A DNA stretch of 64,000 bases from Aestuariibacter sp. (GCA_017794925.1 CP051238.1:2289138-2353137); one strand, 5' to 3'; positions 9,657 through 18,274 are shown, numbered from the stretch's first letter. The notes: generated by a model from the sequence alone, not told the origin. Numbers and translations are program-made.

Positions 9657-10493
9657 GTGCAATTTATAAAATGTCTGGGGTGTGTGTTTCTTTTCGTTTG
9701 CCATTTAGCATATGCGGGCGATGGAAAACTAATCGGTACGGCGGGTTTAAATACCATTGAAGGAACTGGTGGTGGTGGTATCGTGCCCTGGGCTACTCTT
9801 TCTGGGTATGACACGCAGGACCAGCTGTCTGCCAGTGCGTTTATTACTCAGGTTAGCGTGCAAGATTACCGCCTGAATGTGATCGGCGCGAATGTTTCTG
9901 TTTACGATCGTGCGGAATTCAGTGTGGCTCGCCATGTGTTTGACCTTACTACGATTGGCGGTGAAATAGCGCAAACTGTATACGGTGCCAAAGTACGTCT
10001 TTATGGTGATGTGATTTATTCCGATTGGCCACAACTCAGTGTTGGGGTTCAATACAAAGATCTTGAGGATACCGCGGTGGCTAACTTGGTCGGTAGTGAA
10101 GACACCTCGGGTACGGACGTTTACCTGGCCGCAACTAAAGTGCATTTAGGTGCCGCGGCAGGATATAACCTGGTATGGAATCTTACCGGGCGTTTCACCA
10201 AAGCTAATCAACTTGGCTTGTTGGGCTTTGGTGGGGCTGCCAATGATGATTACGAACTGATGCTGGAAGCGAGTGTAGGCGTGTTGTTTTCACGCCACTT
10301 TGCGGCAGGTATCGAATACCGTCAAAAGCCGGACAACCTTGGATTAGGGGAAGACGATTGGATGGACGTATTTGTTACGTATATACCATCAAAGCATGTG
10401 AACTTTACCCTTGCATGGGCTGATTTGGGCACTATCGCAGGTGCTGCAGGACAAAAAGGGCTCTATTTCTCTGTTGGAGGTCAATTGTGGTAA
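9657..10493 (+). CDS. DUF3034 family secreted protein, probable outer-membrane beta barrel
   Basis: A 278-residue protein starting at GTG 9657, chosen because GGAG lies 6 nt upstream. It has a signal peptide ending near HLAYA (residue 20). The mature part opens with GKLIGTAGLNTIEGTGGGGIVPWA, rich in glycine, and continues as alternating amphipathic strands up to a C-terminal aromatic residue (GGQLW), as in outer-membrane barrels. The pattern matches DUF3034, whose function is unknown. It overlaps the downstream globin gene by 7 bases and follows the phosphodiesterase by 16 bp, so the four genes from 6672 to 10906 form one operon. Confidence 0.75.
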   Translation: MQFIKCLGCVFLFVCHLAYAGDGKLIGTAGLNTIEGTGGGGIVPWATLSGYDTQDQLSASAFITQVSVQDYRLNVIGANVSVYDRAEFSVARHVFDLTTIGGEIAQTVYGAKVRLYGDVIYSDWPQLSVGVQYKDLEDTAVANLVGSEDTSGTDVYLAATKVHLGAAAGYNLVWNLTGRFTKANQLGLLGFGGAANDDYELMLEASVGVLFSRHFAAGIEYRQKPDNLGLGEDDWMDVFVTYIPSKHVNFTLAWADLGTIAGAAGQKGLYFSVGGQLW

Positions 10494-10906
10494 GAGGAAT
10501 ATTATTTATCTGGACATGCTGTTTGTTGGTAAGTGGCTGTGCCAGCCGTTCAGATACGCTTTATGTTCAGATGGGCGGGCAGCAAAAGATAGATGAAATT
10601 GTTGAGAACTTTGTTTATGAAATAGAGTTCAACAGCACGATATTACCTTTTTTTGCTGACACGGATATAACGCGTTTTTCAGAAAAATTCGCAGAACAAC
10701 TTTGTATGTTCGCTGATGGTCCATGCCAATATTCAGGCGACACTATGGAGCAAGTACACGGTGGTATGAACATCACCGAAGCGCAATTTAATCTAACGGT
10801 AGATCTGTTTATTGCTGCAATGAATAAAGCTGGTGTGCCGCACCGATTGCAAAATCAGCTACTGAGCAGAATGGCAACGACACGAGAACAGATGCTTTAT
10901 AAGTAA
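10487..10906 (+). CDS. Truncated hemoglobin (group I-like) lipoprotein
   Basis: A 139-residue protein from GTG 10487, placed by GGAGG 6 nt upstream. The N-terminus carries a lipobox (LVSGC, Cys about residue 18), so the globin is predicted to be lipid-anchored on the periplasmic side or outer membrane. The globin part matches the 2-over-2 fold: LYVQMGGQQKIDEIVENF, LPFFADTD, then MEQVHGGMNITEAQF with the likely proximal His in VHGGM. Truncated hemoglobins bind O2 or NO. Here it ends an operon with a copper protein and a c-di-GMP phosphodiesterase, which suggests gas or redox sensing or detoxification in the envelope. Confidence 0.85.
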   Translation: MVRGILFIWTCCLLVSGCASRSDTLYVQMGGQQKIDEIVENFVYEIEFNSTILPFFADTDITRFSEKFAEQLCMFADGPCQYSGDTMEQVHGGMNITEAQFNLTVDLFIAAMNKAGVPHRLQNQLLSRMATTREQMLYK

Positions 10907-10938
10907 ATATTAGCAGCGAATGCCTGTTGAAACGTAAT

Positions 10939-12126
10939 TTACCGTTTAGCCACAAAGTCATTAGGTTGAATGTTACCCAGCAGGCTGTCGTCACTGGCTC
11001 TGACTAACGCATTATCTGAATAGGCTTCAACGACGGTTACTGTCACCGGGTGAATGCGGTATTGAAGAAAGGTCTCGCCACGTGGGTTGTTCACTTCCTG
11101 CATCTGATAGAGAGCCAGTTCATCACCGACCATGACACCATGCTGACGGCCGAGCGATACGGAAAGTTCATTGTTTGCCGCTACCTGAATAACCCGGCCG
11201 GTAGCAGGGACACAGGCTAACGATAAATCGATATCACTTAGCATTTGTTGCACTTGTTCGTTTAGTGCCTTACCAAACGCACTCTGCCAGAAGGCATGAG
11301 TGCTGGCATCAAGCTGAGCAAACTTATCGAATTCCCACTCTGCAGACATACTGTAGGTTTTAGAGAAAATCGGCGCGCCGTTGACACCATCTATCAAGAC
11401 CGTTCTGAAGCGGAAGCTACGAGTTGGATCGCTATCTTTCCAGAATGCGAGTGAGGAATGATTCGGGCGATGTACGCTAATGTCTTCAATGACGCCGGTC
11501 AACACGAACTGTGACCGGGTTTGAGCCGCCAATGCCGTTGCTTGTGCACGCACCTGTCTAGCCTGCCAGCGCACCGTGTAAGGCTCGATGGCAGAGATCA
11601 CGCCGTATTGTGCCGAACTGTCGAAAGCACTCTGTAAGTGAAGCGCAAGTTGCTGACCAATTTCTTGAATTTGACCATCCTGCGTGTGTTGACGTTGCAT
11701 GACCGGAAAATAGCTGGTCGCAATGGTTTTTATGTAGCTGGCTGAGTCACAGTACTGTTCTGCCGGGAAAATATCCGCTCTGATTCGTACTGTTACATAG
11801 TTGTCATGCCAGGTTTCCGACACCAGCTGTAACTCTTTGACCTCCCCAGAGGCTGAAATTTCTAACCGCTCGCTATTGAGTAAACCATTGGTAAGCTGCT
11901 GAACACTGGTGACAGAGGCGCCGGCGAATAGCATAGCCTGACGCAACGCTTCCTGAGTGGCCTGTTGTTTAGCCTGGACTTTGTTGCCGTTCATCACCGC
12001 GGCCTGACCCTGAGTTTCAAACCAAGCGGCATGAGATTGCCCTACAAGACAATAAAGCAGGCAGAATGCCGCCCATTTAAAAGGTTTGTTCCAAGTTGCA
12101 TAGTTTGATTTATTGCACATACTCAT
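10939..12126 (-). CDS. flgT: Flagellar assembly protein FlgT (H-ring)
   Basis: A 395-residue periplasmic protein. From ATG 12126 it has a signal peptide ending in SHA before AWFETQGQA; a TTG-started extension to 12183 has no support, and ATG 12120 is the alternative. Family segments are QQATQEALRQAMLFAGASV, LNSERLEISASGEV and RADIFPAEQYC in the N-terminal half, a middle TolB-N-like domain, and a C-terminal domain with GVMVGDELALYQM. FlgT builds the H-ring around the polar flagellar basal body and helps recruit the T-ring and motor in Vibrio-type sodium-driven flagella. It is divergent from flgP. Confidence 0.93.
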   Translation of the reverse strand: MSMCNKSNYATWNKPFKWAAFCLLYCLVGQSHAAWFETQGQAAVMNGNKVQAKQQATQEALRQAMLFAGASVTSVQQLTNGLLNSERLEISASGEVKELQLVSETWHDNYVTVRIRADIFPAEQYCDSASYIKTIATSYFPVMQRQHTQDGQIQEIGQQLALHLQSAFDSSAQYGVISAIEPYTVRWQARQVRAQATALAAQTRSQFVLTGVIEDISVHRPNHSSLAFWKDSDPTRSFRFRTVLIDGVNGAPIFSKTYSMSAEWEFDKFAQLDASTHAFWQSAFGKALNEQVQQMLSDIDLSLACVPATGRVIQVAANNELSVSLGRQHGVMVGDELALYQMQEVNNPRGETFLQYRIHPVTVTVVEAYSDNALVRASDDSLLGNIQPNDFVAKR

Positions 12127-12282
12127 ACCCAATATCTGCGTGTTATCGGTTTCGCTGCGGCTACTATTTCCTGCCTTAGCCAATCATACTGTGAGTTTGC
12201 AGTGTTCCGTATGATGGTGCGTACAGCGTCAATAATACCTATTAATAACCAGAGGTAGCATTTTTCGTTCCGTATTTTACCC

Positions 12283-12297
12283 GGGCACGAATATTGC
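12283..12297 (+). promoter_or_regulatory. Sigma54 promoter of flgP
   Basis: GGGCACGAATATTGC matches TGGCACG-N4-TTGC in 10 of 11 fixed positions with correct GG-N10-GC spacing, about 45 bp before the flgP start. This fits class III control by RpoN with a flagellar activator such as FlrC. Confidence 0.75.
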
Positions 12298-12341
12298 CTA
12301 GTGTTTACCATCACAGCGGTTAATACTTGGTGCAATGCGTT

Positions 12342-12827
12342 ATGATTATTTTTGGTAAACACGTTCGGTTCTTAAAGCTAATTGCGTTATCTTCGGCTAT
12401 GTTCCTGATGACCGGCTGTACGTCTCTGTTCGATAAACATGTCGAGTGGGAAACTGTTGAGCCCAGTGAATATCCGGTGCTAACAGCCGTTGGTTACGCG
12501 CCCATAGGCTCGCAAATGGGCGGCAACGACTCGGAAAAGAATATCATGGCCATGAAAGCCTCCAAGCTGGATGCTTATCGAGAACTGGCAGAGCAGGTTT
12601 ATGGTCAGCGCATCAATGGCAGGCAATCGCTGGCCAATATGGTTATTAATAATACACAGCTTCAAGCTTCAGTTGAGGGGGTGATCCGTGGCGCAAAAGT
12701 GGTTAAGGCTTACCCAGTTGGCGATGATACCTATGCAACTGAACTGCAACTGGACATGCAACAGGTATACAACATTTATCTTTCTACCGCGCGTCCGCAA
12801 CGCGTGAAGAACGTCCGCTATTATTAA
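12342..12827 (+). CDS. flgP: Flagellar outer-membrane lipoprotein FlgP
   Basis: A 161-residue lipoprotein from ATG 12342; in-frame TTG/GTG starts at 12327 and 12330 only lengthen the signal. The lipobox is LMTGC (Cys about 23). The mature part contains PVLTAVGYAPIGSQ, MKASKLDAYRELAEQVYGQ and SVEGVIRGAKVVKAYPVG, the LPP20/FlgP pattern. FlgP forms the basal disk or outer-membrane scaffold needed for motility in Vibrio and Campylobacter. A sigma54 promoter lies just upstream. The usual partner flgO, normally between flgT and flgP, is not present here. Confidence 0.9.
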   Translation: MIIFGKHVRFLKLIALSSAMFLMTGCTSLFDKHVEWETVEPSEYPVLTAVGYAPIGSQMGGNDSEKNIMAMKASKLDAYRELAEQVYGQRINGRQSLANMVINNTQLQASVEGVIRGAKVVKAYPVGDDTYATELQLDMQQVYNIYLSTARPQRVKNVRYY

Positions 12828-13062
12828 TCGTCTCAACGAGAGCGTGAAGTGAGTAATTGCGCGGACATACGTGTGGCAAGTCCTAACTATAATATCTAGC
12901 TGCTATCAACGTCGGATATCCGAGATTACCATAGCGTGGTTCAGGGCTACGACTTTATTCCATGGAATGTATTTAGCCTAAGGTACAGCCATGGCTCAAT
13001 AAATAAACGCAGTAAGAGGAATAAGAAAATATATCTGGATAGGGGATTAGTAGCCGGTTAAA

Positions 13063-13494
13063 TCAGGCGCTCACGCCTTTACCGGAGAAGCCGCCTTTTT
13101 TCTTGCCGGCTTTGTCGTACGTGAGTGATTCTTTGGCGCGAACTTCCATCATCAGATTACGCAAATGGGCCAGCCTTAGCTGACCTTGCTCAACGGCAAC
13201 CTGATTGACTTCGGTACAGTACTGACATTCGCTGAGGAGCGTTTTAGCCTGTTCGACAAGTTCACTGAGATCAGACGACAAAGGCGCTTCATTCTGAAGC
13301 GCCTTTAATTGAGGGTTTACGGTTTCATCAAGGTGTTGGATATCTGTCAGGAGCTGCTCTTTGTCTTTCAGTAACGTCATGAGCGACTCAGCATCTCTGG
13401 TACTAATTAAATGCAGCTCTTTCTCTAACAACGCTTTTAGGGTCGTCAGTTGTTCAATCTGCTGTGTTAGCTGCTCAGAGATAGTTGTAGCCAT
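13063..13494 (-). CDS. flgN: Flagellar export chaperone FlgN
   Basis: A 143-residue, almost wholly alpha-helical protein with heptad-like spacing (SEQLTQQIEQLTTLKALLEKEL) and a basic glycine-rich tail (AGKKKGGFSGKG). Length, helical content and position immediately after flgM identify FlgN, the cytoplasmic chaperone that delivers the hook-filament junction proteins FlgK and FlgL to the export gate. It begins 13 bp after flgM and shares its transcript. The region from 12828 to 13062, between it and the convergent flgP, contains no gene or obvious terminator. Confidence 0.9.
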   Translation of the reverse strand: MATTISEQLTQQIEQLTTLKALLEKELHLISTRDAESLMTLLKDKEQLLTDIQHLDETVNPQLKALQNEAPLSSDLSELVEQAKTLLSECQYCTEVNQVAVEQGQLRLAHLRNLMMEVRAKESLTYDKAGKKKGGFSGKGVSA

Positions 13495-13507
13495 TGTCGC
13501 CTTTGTA

Positions 13508-13849
13508 CTAAGATTTCAGCCCAAAAATTTCAGATTCCAACCGGGCGATTTTCTTCGCCAGCGATTGCGGATCAACTTTATACTCACCACTTTGAATGGC
13601 TTTCTTCAGTTTGTCGACCTTTTCCTGATTAACCGGCGCATCTGCGCTTTTTTTCTGCACCTGGCTAAGCTGCTGCGCAGACTGAGTTAATGACACCGAA
13701 TCCTGACGAGGAGCGGCGGTTGCCTGAGCCTGTGCAGTCGCGGCTTGTTTAGCTGCAGACTGATTCTGTTGGGTTTGCTGCTGCGTGTTGACTTTATTAT
13801 TGTCAACAGGCGCTTTGGGTAACCCATTGTTTACATTATTAATTGCCAT
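13508..13849 (-). CDS. flgM: Anti-sigma28 factor FlgM
   Basis: A 113-residue protein with a long low-complexity Gln/Ala/Thr N-terminal half (residues about 20-55) and a conserved C-terminal half (VDKLKKAIQSGEYKVDPQSLAKKI, then LESEIFGL) that binds FliA. FlgM holds sigma28 inactive until the hook is finished, and is then exported through the hook so that flagellin genes can be transcribed. It has its own sigma28 promoter (13885-13911), giving the usual feedback loop, besides read-through from flgA. The disordered N-terminal half is longer than in enteric FlgM (about 97 residues). Confidence 0.93.
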   Translation of the reverse strand: MAINNVNNGLPKAPVDNNKVNTQQQTQQNQSAAKQAATAQAQATAAPRQDSVSLTQSAQQLSQVQKKSADAPVNQEKVDKLKKAIQSGEYKVDPQSLAKKIARLESEIFGLKS

Positions 13850-13884
13850 AATTAATTTCCACTACCTTTGAAACCTCAGTATAT

Positions 13885-13911
13885 ATATCGGCCTCAGGCA
13901 GATTTTCTTTA
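13885..13911 (-). promoter_or_regulatory. Sigma28 (FliA) promoter of flgM
   Basis: On the minus strand TAAAGAAA, 11 bp and GCCGATAT lie 36 bp before the flgM start. This is an almost exact match to TAAAGTTT-N11-GCCGATAA. It separates flgM-flgN from flgA transcriptionally. Confidence 0.85.
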
Positions 13912-13955
13912 GTGTTAATTACAACTAAATTCCGGATTTGTCTAGGCAAAGCGTA

Positions 13956-14690
13956 TCATAAATTTACAACAACTTCCTGAGTACTGGCGACTTCTGCCAC
14001 AATGGTTTTCTTTGAGTTGCTGTTTTCCACCCTGATGGTGTCTCCAATTACGCCGTCCTGCTGGGCAATACCCGATGTTTTTACTGCCATTCCGGCTGCT
14101 CGGGCACTAATTGTGATTCTATCGCCTTTGCAGACAAAACACAGCATATTACTTTGTACTGGCTGTCCTTCACGTACCCGGTATTTCAGTCGCGCGCCGG
14201 TGACATCGTCAACGGACGTGTAGGGTGTATGACGCAATTGTTTAATATCGATTTCAGCAAGCGTCACGTTTCCTGCCGAAATGACCGTGTTGGGACTGAT
14301 CATGCTGGCGGTCACTACGATGGTTCTGGTGCGTGTAACCTTAGCTGTCGTGAACAAATACCAGTTATTATCATTGCAACTGACTCTTACTGTCAGATAG
14401 CTCTGCGAAAGCGTTGCCGGGTCCACATCATATTCAAACGGTAAGCTGCACTGCGGCACCGTAATACGACCGTCCACCGGGGTCACGTCTACCTTGAGAT
14501 TGTCCGCGAATTCATCTGCTTGATTCGACTCAAGTTGCCGGGTAATAAATTGTTCGACACCCAGTGCAATTTTTTCGTGTTCGGACAAGGGGTTTTGTTG
14601 GGCAATTGCCGGAAAGTGAGCTATTGTGATAGCTGCGGTCAAGATGAATGCATTAATGGTGCGCTTAAAAAATCTTTCAAATTTTTTCAT
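13956..14690 (-). CDS. flgA: Flagellar P-ring assembly chaperone FlgA
   Basis: A 244-residue periplasmic protein with a basic N-terminus and signal peptide (FILTAAITIAHFPAIA, cut about residue 30). A middle SAF domain contains SPNTVISAGNVTLAEIDI, followed by the C-terminal family motif RAAGMAVKTSGIAQQDGVIGD... (positions about 200-220). FlgA assists polymerisation of FlgI into the periplasmic P-ring. It is first in the minus-strand flgA-flgM-flgN unit and divergent from cheV. Confidence 0.93.
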   Translation of the reverse strand: MKKFERFFKRTINAFILTAAITIAHFPAIAQQNPLSEHEKIALGVEQFITRQLESNQADEFADNLKVDVTPVDGRITVPQCSLPFEYDVDPATLSQSYLTVRVSCNDNNWYLFTTAKVTRTRTIVVTASMISPNTVISAGNVTLAEIDIKQLRHTPYTSVDDVTGARLKYRVREGQPVQSNMLCFVCKGDRITISARAAGMAVKTSGIAQQDGVIGDTIRVENSNSKKTIVAEVASTQEVVVNL

Positions 14691-14718
14691 GTTCAGATGT
14701 TTTCATTTTGACTATTAT

Positions 14719-14746
14719 TAAAGTAAATCAGCAAGTTTGACGATGA
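14719..14746 (+). promoter_or_regulatory. Candidate sigma28 promoter of cheV
   Basis: TAAAGTAA, 12 bp and GACGATGA lie about 90 bp before cheV. The -35 half is good; the -10 half matches 6 of 8 bases and the spacing is one base long, so the call is tentative. Confidence 0.4.
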
Positions 14747-14833
14747 AGCTGTCACTGCGACAGTAATTTGACACCGTCGTCAATACCATCAGGGCAGCAA
14801 GGTTTGTGCCCACATTTAACACTGAGGTGATGT

Positions 14834-15760
14834 ATGTCTGGAATTTTGGATTCGGTTAATCAGCGCACGCAACTGGTCGGACAGAACCGGTTAGAACTGT
14901 TGCTGTTCCGACTTAATGGCCGGCAACGATTCGGAATTAACGTGTTTAAAGTCCGGGAAGTGCTGCAATGTCCGGCACTCACCTCAATGCCAAAACTCAA
15001 CCCATTGGTTCGCGGCGTAGCACACATTCGCGGGCAGACCATTTCCGTTATTGACCTGAGTATGGCCACTGGCGGTCGCCGAATTGAAGATCTTTCAACG
15101 GCTTTTATTGTCATTGCGGAATACAACCGTTCGGTACAGGGGTTTTTGGTGGGAGCTGTTGAACGCATTATTAACACCAATTGGGACGCCATTATGCCGC
15201 CACCGCAAGGCACTGGCAGAGCAAGCTACCTCACGGCGGTAACCGAGGTCGATAAAGAGCTGGTCGAGATTCTGGACGTAGAGAAAATCCTTAACGAGAT
15301 TTCACCGCTGAATACCGAAGTGAGTGCAGAGGTGGCCAGTACGCTGAATACCGACGCGCACAAAGACAAGATTATTTTTATTGCGGATGATTCGTCGGTG
15401 GCCAGAAACCAGGTTAAGCGAGCACTAACTACGCTGGGCCTTGAAATCGAAGTCGCCAAAAATGGCCTTGAGGCACTGAACCGGTTGAAGGAGATTGCAG
15501 CGGAAACCGGTGACGTCACAGACAAGGTTGGTGTACTGGTATCGGATATTGAGATGCCTGAGATGGATGGATATACACTCACTGCAGAGATTAAAAATAC
15601 ACCGGAGCTGCAAAAATTGCATGTGGTGTTGCATACGTCGCTAAGCGGTGTGTTTAACCAGGCTATGGTTAAGAAAGTGGGCGCTGATGATTTTATTGCG
15701 AAATTTCACCCCGATGAACTGGCTTCAGCCGTGCAAAAATGGCTCGGGCCGACTGAATAA
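14834..15760 (+). CDS. cheV: Chemotaxis coupling protein CheV (CheW-receiver fusion)
   Basis: A 308-residue cytoplasmic protein. Residues about 20-165 form a CheW-like domain (GINVFKVREVLQCP, HIRGQTISVIDLS) that links receptors to CheA, and residues about 182-305 form a receiver domain. The phosphoacceptor is Asp238 in VSDIEMPEMDGYTL, with an acidic pair near IIFIADDSS and Lys in VKKVGADDFIAKF. CheV adapts or tunes receptor-kinase signalling by phosphorylation. It lies 20 bp before cheR in the conserved flgA-cheV-cheR-flgB order of polar-flagellum clusters. Confidence 0.95.
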   Translation: MSGILDSVNQRTQLVGQNRLELLLFRLNGRQRFGINVFKVREVLQCPALTSMPKLNPLVRGVAHIRGQTISVIDLSMATGGRRIEDLSTAFIVIAEYNRSVQGFLVGAVERIINTNWDAIMPPPQGTGRASYLTAVTEVDKELVEILDVEKILNEISPLNTEVSAEVASTLNTDAHKDKIIFIADDSSVARNQVKRALTTLGLEIEVAKNGLEALNRLKEIAAETGDVTDKVGVLVSDIEMPEMDGYTLTAEIKNTPELQKLHVVLHTSLSGVFNQAMVKKVGADDFIAKFHPDELASAVQKWLGPTE

Positions 15761-15780
15761 TCGAACGGAGTACTAGCCGA

Positions 15781-16614
15781 TTGGTTAATAAGGACGTATC
15801 ACCTGACGCTTATCGCCGGTTCAGGGATTTTCTTGAACAACAGTGTGGAATCGTCCTGGGCGATAATAAGCAATATTTGGTCAGAAGTCGCCTGGCGGGG
15901 CTGTTGTATGAACATCACCTGACCAGCATGGATGAATTACTGGGTATCGCTATCTCCGGGCATAACCGCGGGGTGTTGCAGCAGGTTATCGATGCCATGA
16001 CAACGAACGAAACCCTGTGGTTTCGTGACACCTATCCGTTTGAGTTACTCATTAATCAAATTTTGCCTGAGCTTGCCGGTAAACAGCGTCGCCTAAGGAT
16101 CTGGAGTGCCGCTTGCTCGTCTGGCCAGGAGCCTTATTCAATTGGTATGTCAGTATTGGAGTATCAGCGTAAAAACCCTGCGGCAAGGAGTCTCAGCGTC
16201 GAAATCGTTGCCACTGACCTGTCCAGCAACATGCTGAAAAAATGTGAGCAAGGCTTGTATGATGAGCTGTCACTGTCGCGCGGCCTGTCGGCAGAACGGC
16301 GTCAGCGTTATTTCAAACAACACGAAAGCGGCATGATGCAGGTGAGTCCCGAGGTTCGCAGTATGGTCAGCTTCCGTAGCCTCAATCTGCTGCATAGCTA
16401 TACGATGCTCGGTAAATTCGACATTGTTTTTTGCCGTAATGTGCTGATTTACTTTTCAACCGAGATTAAGCAAAAAATACTGCAACAAATTGCCGGTCAA
16501 TTACAGCCAGGTGGCATACTCTTCCTTGGGGCATCAGAGTCAGTTGCCTCTGCGGCAGAGAGTTACCGCATGGTGAAGTGTAACCCCGGGTTGTATTACG
16601 CTAAAAAAGATTAG
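15781..16614 (+). CDS. cheR: Chemotaxis protein methyltransferase CheR
   Basis: A 277-residue SAM-dependent enzyme that methylates glutamates of chemoreceptors. The N-terminal CheR-N helices include RFRDFLEQQCGIVLGDNKQYLV. The SAM site follows in LRIWSAACSSGQEPYSIGM and FDIVFCRNVLIYF, and the C-terminus is LFLGASES. The predicted start is TTG at 15781, with CGGAG about 10 nt upstream; the protein begins at the usual family position, so the unusual start is accepted. It is co-transcribed with cheV. Confidence 0.95.
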   Translation: MVNKDVSPDAYRRFRDFLEQQCGIVLGDNKQYLVRSRLAGLLYEHHLTSMDELLGIAISGHNRGVLQQVIDAMTTNETLWFRDTYPFELLINQILPELAGKQRRLRIWSAACSSGQEPYSIGMSVLEYQRKNPAARSLSVEIVATDLSSNMLKKCEQGLYDELSLSRGLSAERRQRYFKQHESGMMQVSPEVRSMVSFRSLNLLHSYTMLGKFDIVFCRNVLIYFSTEIKQKILQQIAGQLQPGGILFLGASESVASAAESYRMVKCNPGLYYAKKD

Positions 16615-16668
16615 TTAATTCATTGTATTAATTGATTTTTACCTTTTATCCTTCCTTTTTGTAGTCTG

Positions 16669-16685
16669 TTGGCACTCCCCTTGCT
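16669..16685 (+). promoter_or_regulatory. Sigma54 promoter of the flgBCDE operon
   Basis: TTGGCACTCCCCTTGCT has perfect TGGCAC-N5-TTGC elements (GG-N10-GC) 32 bp before the flgB start. This is the main promoter of rod and hook genes. Confidence 0.88.
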
Positions 16686-16716
16686 TAGTCAGAACTAAGT
16701 ATTAGGAGTAGTGCTC

Positions 16717-17121
16717 ATGGCAATTAATCTAGACAAACTTACCGGGTTCCATCAGCAAGCGTTGAATATTCGCAACGACAAGATGGAAGTGATTGCCGGC
16801 AACCTGGCAAACGCCAACACCCCTGGATACAAAGCCCGAGGTATCGACTTTAAACAAGCGATGGCGTCAGCGCAGTATTCCAGCGGTCAGAAAATGACAC
16901 GTACTCACGAAAATCACATTAGCGGTGGCATGACCTCCTCAGCGGAAATTGGTTTCCGCATTCCGTCACAACCGGACACGGGCGACGGCAACACGGTGGA
17001 AGTGCAAATGGAACGTAATGAATTCTTAGATACATCTATGCGTTATCAGGCCAGCATTCAGTTTCTGGATGGCAAAATTAAAGGCATGAAGAAAGCGCTA
17101 AGCGGTGGAGGACAAGGGTAA
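16717..17121 (+). CDS. flgB: Flagellar proximal rod protein FlgB
   Basis: A 134-residue protein. ATG 16717 is chosen over GTG 16711 because of AGGAG about 8 nt upstream. It has the rod-family motif NLANANTPGYKARGIDF near residue 30 and the C-terminal helix MRYQASIQFLDGKIKGMKKAL. It forms the innermost rod segment, is exported without cleavage and assembles in the periplasm. It overlaps flgC by one base (TAATG) and heads the flgBCDE transcript from the sigma54 promoter. Confidence 0.96.
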   Translation: MAINLDKLTGFHQQALNIRNDKMEVIAGNLANANTPGYKARGIDFKQAMASAQYSSGQKMTRTHENHISGGMTSSAEIGFRIPSQPDTGDGNTVEVQMERNEFLDTSMRYQASIQFLDGKIKGMKKALSGGGQG

Positions 17122-17543
17122 TGAGTTTATTTGATGTAATGTCAATTTCTGCAACAGGTATGCACGCTGAAAGTGTTCGCTTGAATACCACTGCCAGTAA
17201 TATCGCCAATGCCAATACGGTAAGCAGTAGTGAAGGTGACACGTACCGTGCTCGTCATGCTGTATTTGCTGCCGAACTTCAACGCGCTTCCGGAGAGCAA
17301 ATGAAAGGGACTGAAGTGAAAGTACTGGGTGTCGTTGAGAGCAACAAACCGCTCAATGTTGAATATGCACCGAATAACCCGCTGGCAGATGAAAATGGCT
17401 ATATCTACAAGCCAAACGTCAACATTGTTGAAGAGATGGCCGACATGATGTCCGCGTCAAAAGCATATGAAACGAATATTCAGGTAGCAGATACCACCAA
17501 ACGCATCTTCCGTCGCGTAATGATGCTTGGTCAAGGCCAGTAA
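17121..17543 (+). CDS. flgC: Flagellar proximal rod protein FlgC
   Basis: A 140-residue rod protein with an N-terminal helix and ASNIANANTVSSSEGDTYRA. The middle contains YAPNNPLADENGYIYKPNVN, and the C-terminal D0 helix is ASKAYETNIQVADTTKRIFR. It is a full-length match to the FlgC family and is translationally coupled to flgB. FlgC joins FlgB and FlgF in the proximal rod. Confidence 0.96.
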   Translation: MSLFDVMSISATGMHAESVRLNTTASNIANANTVSSSEGDTYRARHAVFAAELQRASGEQMKGTEVKVLGVVESNKPLNVEYAPNNPLADENGYIYKPNVNIVEEMADMMSASKAYETNIQVADTTKRIFRRVMMLGQGQ

Positions 17544-17569
17544 TGGCCGGCCATTAAGAGGATAGTATT

Positions 17570-18259
17570 GTGAGTATAGTTAACACCACAACAGGCTTAA
17601 CCGACAATTTGTACTGGCAGGAAGAAACAGTTCCGGTTGTCGATGGTTCAGAGCAGTCACTGAGTCAGGAAGACTTTTTTGCCTTGTTGACCGAGCAGCT
17701 TGCAAACCAGGATCCTACCAAGCCGGTAGATAATGATCAGATGGTGTCGCAAATGACTCAGTTCACTGCGGCTGATGGCATCAACAAGCTCAATGAAAAG
17801 TTCGAGACCTTTGCCACGTCCATGACGTCAAACCAGGCGTTACAGGCATCGGGGCTTATTGGTCAGAATGTGCTGGTAGAGAGTAACGTCGGCTATATGA
17901 CGTCGGACGGTGCTGGTGTAAGTGGTGTGGTGGTAAACGACCAAACCGTACAAAACATGGAAATCACAATAACCAGTCCCAATGGTGAGGTGGTACGCGT
18001 CATCAATGCCGGTACCCAAGCGGCCGGCAATATTCAGTTTAACTGGGATGGTACCGACAGTAGCGGCAATATTATGCCGGCTGGGGAATATGTCGTCAGT
18101 GCCTCTGGTGAAGTGGACGGAGAGGGCGTGGCAATATCAACCGCAATCAACCGTCACGTAAGTAGTGTCAGCCTGGCGAGTAGTAGCCAGGGTATTATTT
18201 TGAATTTAGCAGGTGATGTCAGCATTAATCTTAGTGACGTCATTCAGATCGGCAGTTAG
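17570..18259 (+). CDS. flgD: Flagellar hook capping protein FlgD
   Basis: A 229-residue protein starting at GTG 17570, with AAGAGGA about 9 nt upstream. The N-terminal scaffold signal contains QEDFFALLTEQLANQDPTKP and QMTQFTAADGINKLN. The C-terminal half has the FlgD Ig/Tudor-like domain with FNWDGTDSSGNIMPAGEY. FlgD caps the growing hook and is discarded when hook length control switches export to filament proteins. It lies 26 bp after flgC and 15 bp before flgE. Confidence 0.95.
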   Translation: MSIVNTTTGLTDNLYWQEETVPVVDGSEQSLSQEDFFALLTEQLANQDPTKPVDNDQMVSQMTQFTAADGINKLNEKFETFATSMTSNQALQASGLIGQNVLVESNVGYMTSDGAGVSGVVVNDQTVQNMEITITSPNGEVVRVINAGTQAAGNIQFNWDGTDSSGNIMPAGEYVVSASGEVDGEGVAISTAINRHVSSVSLASSSQGIILNLAGDVSINLSDVIQIGS

Positions 18260-18274
18260 TAGGAGAAAGAACTC

